Source: Phascolomyces articulosus
Taxonomy: Eukaryota > Mucoromycota > Mucoromycetes > Mucorales > Lichtheimiaceae
Assembly: GCA_025677815.1 (NCBI GenBank)
Contig: JAIXMP010000002.1
Location: 1,178,001 to 1,242,000 of the forward strand
DNA length: 64,000 nt
Direction: 5' to 3'
A program made the translations under genes and the position numbers. This document shows, piece by piece, positions 62,341-64,000 of this stretch (position 1 is its first letter; each line of letters begins with the position of its first letter). The notes under the pieces were generated by a model. The model searched no databases and was not told the origin of the DNA. It saw only the letters and a list, made by a program, of their open reading frames with translations.

Positions 62341-64000
62341 TATATATAAAGGAATCTCTCCCTTTTTTTTGAATGAAACAACAAAATGAACTTGTTTGTA
62401 GTTTCAGAAAGATTAAAAGATAAGGGATTGTGGATCACAATTCAATACAATCCAAAGCAAACTTTTTACCCTCTGACCATTCAGGGCTTTTGGGGATGCC
62501 CAGCTTTTTGGAGACGGCTAGTAGCCGGGTGCTTCTATCCTAAGAGTACAACTAAAAGCTAAGAGACAGGATAGTGGGAGTGACTAGAGCAGAGGCTTTC
62601 GAAGGTTTCTTCTCTTTTAATATTATTAAAACAAGGAACTTAGATTAGGGGACCTCGCTCCGCCATCCATTAACAACTCGCATGCACTGTTGTTAATGAA
62701 TGTGCCGGCCACACGCCACACGGACGCCCTAGTTTGGGTTCGAATGGCCGAAGGGTGGGTAGTATAACAACGGCCTGAAAGTAAAAAGTAAGCTTCAGAT
62801 TGTAAAGAGTTGTGACCAAAGAAGAGAAAAGAAAAAAAAAAGCTCTCTGCATATTGCTTTTATAATTTTTTCAAGTCCCGTTTCTTTTTACCTTTTGCAT
62901 ATAATTTTATGCAACGTACTTCTTTAACGGTAACAAAAGCAGGAATGTTAAGAAGCGGCAGGGACAACATTGTCGTGGAAACATAATGTCACAAGTCATC
63001 TTTGAGAGAACTTCATTTGACCCGTTTTGCTATTTTTACATAAGTACCTTTTCGCGAAGTCAGGGCTCGTTCATAATGCATGAAATTAATTATTTCGGGT
63101 TTTTGTCGGCAATGATGGTAATGATTGGATCTTTTTTCATCATATACAGTTTGGCATAATATTATATCATAGGGGGGATTAATGATCTACTCTTTTAAAA
63201 GCGGATTTGTTGAATGAAATATATACTTGTTAAATTTAAAAACCTACCATTATATACCATTTGCCAATGTTATCCAATAATTATATTTATAAAACCACAC
63301 AATAGTTTCTTTATTTTGTTCTGTATGCGAATTTATATAGTTATATAATAGTAGTAATTTGCTTCATAATGTTTAGACATTCCTTTTTATTATTCCTGCT
63401 TCTGACATAAAGGAACAATTACATTGAGGTCGAGCATAAGCTCCCGATATCGAATATTTGTTATAAGTATAAAATCAATACATTGACACCATTTTTATAC
63501 AGAAGAAACCAACGGAATGACATTATCTTCTATATCAAATCTTGATTTGCTCAAACGTAGTCGAAAAGTGTTGCATTACTAATCCTGTCGATTTTTACTT
63601 TACCTTGTTGATATATAGTCATGATGATATTATAACAGGTAAATAAATAAAGATAATTCCACACAAATAAAAAAACATCCACATTAAGAACACTACATAT
63701 TTCAGATCTTATCATACGTAAAAAAAATTCGGCCAAGCTTGAAAGAAATGGGAAAAAGAAAAAGTGTTGAATTGATCCTGTTTTATCTGCTCTTTTGCTT
63801 TTCACATTTTTATTTTTTTACAATTGAAAATACCATTCCAATACTTAAAATTTATTATAAATTGTCAAATCATAGAGAAATACACATAGAAGACCGGATG
63901 GGATAACTTGGTATTAAAATCTGGTGTGGAAGGGATGTCAAGGCGCAACCATTCATTTTTTATTTGTTCATGGTTTGAAACCCAGTACAAAAAAAAACAT
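62341..64000. other. Gene-poor end of window, with a GC-richer patch
   Basis: Mostly AT-rich. The patch 62490-62780 is clearly less AT-rich than its surroundings and has several inverted repeats, for example CATTAACAAC/GTTGTTAATG at 62669-62699. No coding frame or known RNA family was recognised in it. The remainder to 64000 is empty as far as can be seen. Confidence 0.35.

Noticed and set aside
62670..62760. Possible tRNA because of GGTTCGAA near 62740
   Set aside because: The word lacks the following C of a B box, and no cloverleaf with A box and acceptor stem could be drawn.

Overview
This window reads as nuclear DNA of a filamentous fungus, most likely an early-diverging (Mucoromycota, Mucorales-like) species. 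The inference rests on AT-rich intergenic DNA, many 50-110 bp GT-AG introns, and a gene set that mixes fungus-specific genes (MDM34 of ERMES, a YTP1-like membrane protein, a Pyp/Ptp-type tyrosine phosphatase) with genes often lost in yeasts (LENG1/Cir_N, PDCD7 of the minor spliceosome, NDUFAF6, RAB3GAP2, ARL2). The species is not identified. All gene models were spliced by eye, and each has consistent intron phases.

Layout. 0-8.3 kb: 3' part of RAB3GAP2, MDM34, a rhodanese-PTP phosphatase (minus) and a LENG1-like gene. 8.6-12 kb: gene-poor, with a nuclear copy of mitochondrial small-subunit rRNA (NUMT) and a small cysteine-rich secreted-protein relic. 12-25.3 kb: a dense housekeeping block with ARL2, cystathionine gamma-lyase, PDCD2/TSR4, CNOT9/CAF40, Misato/DML1, PDCD7 and YTP1-like. 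25.3-28.3 kb: gene-poor, with one small secreted-protein gene. 28.4-32.7 kb: a 19-exon gene with three tandem RNase H-like modules. 34.2-47.2 kb: kinesin-4, clathrin light chain, a methyltransferase with an unrecognised N-terminal region, and a second gene with one module of the same RNase H-like family. 47.2-53.3 kb: gene-poor, with two more small secreted-protein genes. 53.3-61.1 kb: a low-complexity hypothetical protein, a heat-shock transcription factor, NDUFAF6 and KRR1. 61.1-64 kb: gene-poor.

The housekeeping genes alternate strand, giving convergent pairs (MDM34/PTP, ARL2/CGL, PDCD2/CNOT9, Misato/PDCD7, HSF/NDUFAF6) and divergent pairs with shared upstream DNA (PTP/LENG1, CGL/PDCD2, NDUFAF6/KRR1). 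They do not form a pathway.

Two items look undescribed. The first is a family of degenerate RNase H-like modules (four copies in two genes) that keep the same intron positions, including a 79-nt exon in every copy, but lack most RNase H catalytic residues. The second is a four-member family of small secreted proteins with a shared signal peptide and a C-x5-C-x(5-8)-C-x(4-6)-C core, all on the minus strand and all inside the gene-poor islands. Domain identities come from motif reading only; no search or structure prediction was run.
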